From DATJQF01 sp035505995 (GTDB lineage Bacteria > Bacteroidota > Bacteroidia > Bacteroidales > FEN-979), in the NCBI GenBank assembly GCA_035505995.1, contig DATJQF010000164.1:1-7738 (forward strand): a stretch of 7,738 nucleotides of DNA. Direction: 5' to 3'. Under the pieces are notes generated by a model that saw nothing but the letters and a program-made list of their open reading frames with translations, was not told the origin of the DNA and made no database searches. The translations under genes were made by a program, and so were the position numbers. Below are positions 6,585-7,738 of the stretch, piece by piece (the first letter of the stretch is position 1; every line of letters starts with the position of its first letter).

Positions 6585-7052
6585 GTGTTACGAAAGATCT
6601 TCCAGTCTGCTTCGGTCTTCACACTCCTGCTGGTTTTCCTGGCGGGATCCACGGGCATTACTTTTTCCGCCCATCTCTGCGGGTCGACCGGGAGCCGTCA
6701 GGTGACTGCCTTCCCGGAAATATTTCAGAAAGAATCCTCTTGTTGCTGCGACGGATCCATCCCAGTTATGCCGGCCGCGGCTTCACTGGATAATGAGAGC
6801 TGCTGCAGGACCGTTCATGGGTTTATTAAAGCCGACTTTACCGGGTTCCCGGTCCAGGCGATGAAGCTGATAAAGGTGCTTCCTTCCCTGGCGGGCCAGG
6901 CAGCATTACCTTTTGTAAAAGAAACTTTAAATCCGGATCCGGCCGCATGCTTCGTTCCCTGCCGCGATCCTTCTCCTCCTCCCGGGGGCAAAGCCCTCGT
7001 GCTGGCGATTCACCAGCAGAAAATTCCTTCAACCGGTTCCTTTGGGTCGTGA
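6585..7052 (+). CDS. Small secreted Cys-rich protein, HYC_CC_PP family-like
   Basis: A 155-residue protein with an N-terminal signal or anchor segment (about residues 8-28, VFTLLLVFLAGSTGITFSAH). Ordered landmarks are H30-L31-C32, CCC at 53-55, CC at 73-74, C122, C126, PPP at 131-133 and a final GKALVLAIHQQKIP (135-148). This order matches what I recall of the HYC_CC_PP family of Bacteroidota, small exported proteins encoded next to TonB-dependent receptors; here HYC is replaced by HLC. The function of that family is not established. The His/Cys clusters suggest metal or thiol chemistry in the envelope, possibly copper, but that is inference. The start is GTG: the frame opens only after a stop at 6540-6542 and contains no ATG before the hydrophobic segment. 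It is followed 115 bp later by the receptor gene on the same strand. The family call is by eye and would be settled by a profile search. Confidence 0.72.
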   Translation: MLRKIFQSASVFTLLLVFLAGSTGITFSAHLCGSTGSRQVTAFPEIFQKESSCCCDGSIPVMPAAASLDNESCCRTVHGFIKADFTGFPVQAMKLIKVLPSLAGQAALPFVKETLNPDPAACFVPCRDPSPPPGGKALVLAIHQQKIPSTGSFGS

Positions 7053-7097
7053 CGTATGACATGTGACGCGTGATGCGTGACATGTAACGTGCAATGT
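7049..7097 (+). repeat. Degenerate 7-bp tandem repeat array (seven units)
   Basis: Seven consecutive 7-base units related to GTGACGT begin at 7049, overlapping the stop codon of the Cys-rich gene (7050-7052). Units include GTGACGT (7049), ATGACAT (7056), GTGACGC (7063), GTGATGC (7070), GTGACAT (7077), GTAACGT (7084) and the most diverged, GCAATGT (7091). Seen across unit borders, a palindromic hexamer of the A-Y-R-Y-G-T type recurs with the same period (ACATGT at 7059 and 7080, ACGCGT at 7066). I recall similar GTGACGC-like words in intergenic regions of other Bacteroidota but cannot check this here. It is not coding: the opposite-strand frame through it merely reads out the repeat. Confidence 0.7.
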
Positions 7098-7124
7098 GGT
7101 GCCGTGGTGCCATGGCCGGCTTTT
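7097..7124 (+). terminator. Weak attenuator-like hairpin before the TonB receptor
   Basis: An 8-base direct repeat, TGGTGCC plus G or A (7097-7104 and 7105-7112), is followed by CATGGCCGGC and TTTT (7121-7124). The plus-strand transcript can pair GCCGTG (7101-7106) with CATGGC (7111-7116), including one G-U pair, or GCCG (7101-7104) with CGGC (7117-7120), which directly abuts the T-tract. Stem and T-tract are both short for an intrinsic terminator, so partial attenuation between the two genes is the most it supports. The rest of the spacer holds a near-match -7 box, AACTTTTG (7126-7133), and a tandem CAATATT duplicate (7139-7152). Confidence 0.25.
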
Positions 7125-7167
7125 CAACTTTTGTGGTTCAATATTCAATATTCACTCCCCCACTCTC

Positions 7168-7738
7168 ATGAACTCCACACTCTATAAATATTTCCTCGTG
7201 ATTCTCATACTGATGACGGGAAAATCACTGTATTCCCAGACGGTCAGCGGCAATGTCTTTGAAAAAACGGAGGGCAACAAAAAGTCTCCCTTGCCCGGGG
7301 TGAATGTCTACTGGATCGGCACGACCCTCGGCACCGTGACGGATGATAAGGGGAATTTTACCCTTTCCGGGAAGGATATTGACGACCGCCGGCTGGTCAT
7401 CAGCCTGCTCGGCTACCGGAAAGATACGCTGGAATGGACCGGCGACGGCAGCCGCCTGAAGATCGGGCTGGTTCCGCAGGAAGAGCAGCTGGGCGAGGTC
7501 GAGATCACGCAGAAAAAGGACAATACGCTGATCTCGAAGCTTAATGCCCGGCAAACGCAGGTCATCAACGCAGGGGAGCTCCAGCGGGCTGCCTGCTGCA
7601 ACCTGGCCGAGAGCTTCGAGACCAACGCTTCGGTGGATGTCTCCTATTCCGACGCGGTCTCCGGCGCCCGCCAGATCCAGCTCCTGGGGCTGTCGGGGAG
7701 TTACAGCTCCATCATGACCGAGAACATCCCCCTGATCC
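7168..7738 (+). CDS. TonB-dependent outer-membrane receptor (N-terminal part; runs off right edge)
   Basis: I translated from the ATG at 7168; the frame is open for 190 codons to the edge. A signal peptide covers residues 1-24 (cleavage after SLYSQ). A carboxypeptidase-regulatory-like beta-sandwich follows (about 25-105): TVSGNVFE, PLPGVNVYWIGTTLGTVTDD, KGNFTLS and VISLLGYRKDTLEW. After the linker QLGEVEIT the plug domain begins (about 123 onward) with QVINAGELQRAACCNLAESF (131-150), ETNASVDVSY, GARQIQLLGLSG and ENIP. The Cys-Cys pair at 143-144 in the first plug helix is characteristic of receptors I associate with HYC_CC_PP neighbours. The beta-barrel, usually 500 or more residues, lies beyond the window. 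The receptor should import a ligand across the outer membrane using TonB/ExbBD energy; the ligand is unknown and metal or metallophore is a guess. Start chosen because it directly precedes the signal peptide. It is probably co-transcribed with the preceding small gene. Confidence 0.93.
   Translation, partial: MNSTLYKYFLVILILMTGKSLYSQTVSGNVFEKTEGNKKSPLPGVNVYWIGTTLGTVTDDKGNFTLSGKDIDDRRLVISLLGYRKDTLEWTGDGSRLKIGLVPQEEQLGEVEITQKKDNTLISKLNARQTQVINAGELQRAACCNLAESFETNASVDVSYSDAVSGARQIQLLGLSGSYSSIMTENIPLI

Noticed and set aside
7049..7097. CRISPR array
   Set aside because: Units are 7 bases with no spacers and there are no cas genes.
6838..7113. Minus-strand 91-codon open frame ending in the Cys-rich gene
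   Set aside because: Its N-terminus (ARYMSRITRHMSYVT) is just the heptamer array read in reverse, and the rest is antisense to the Cys-rich gene.
7225..7625. Minus-strand open frames opposite the TonB receptor
   Set aside because: The plus frame shows signal peptide, regulatory-like domain and plug motifs; the opposing frames lack any.

Overview
The window looks like chromosomal DNA from a GC-rich member of the Bacteroidota. The evidence is two secreted proteins ending in type IX secretion (T9SS) C-terminal sorting domains, a TonB-dependent receptor with an N-terminal carboxypeptidase-regulatory-like domain, starts without clear Shine-Dalgarno sequences, and two exact matches to the Bacteroidota -7 promoter box TAnnTTTG.

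Layout. Bases 1-6417 hold three minus-strand genes, read right to left. The first is a 1217-residue modular surface protein with six Asp-box repeats, two N-G-rich beta-sandwich domains, a jelly-roll-like domain, three Ig/PKD-like repeats and a T9SS domain (2764-6417). The second is a PQQ-type glucose/sorbosone dehydrogenase-like secreted protein with a T9SS domain (1305-2702). The third is an NhaD-family Na+/H+ antiporter whose C-terminus runs off the left edge (1239 down to 1). The two gaps between them are short (61 and 65 bp), and each carries an inverted repeat next to the following start codon. Bases 6418-6584 form an AT-rich divergent promoter region. To the right, on the plus strand, are a small Cys-rich secreted protein resembling the HYC_CC_PP family (6585-7052), a 115-bp spacer with a 7-bp-period degenerate repeat, and the first 190 codons of a TonB-dependent receptor (7168 to the right edge).

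How they work together. The left half could be one transcription unit delivering two cell-surface proteins, with nhaD either a passenger or independently controlled. The right half is a recurring Bacteroidota pairing of a small Cys/His protein with an outer-membrane receptor whose plug region carries a Cys-Cys pair. A role in metal (perhaps copper) handling is an inference, not shown by the sequence. The most unusual non-coding signals are the heptamer array and the hairpins that abut start codons. I see no CRISPR array, insertion sequence, tRNA or rRNA.
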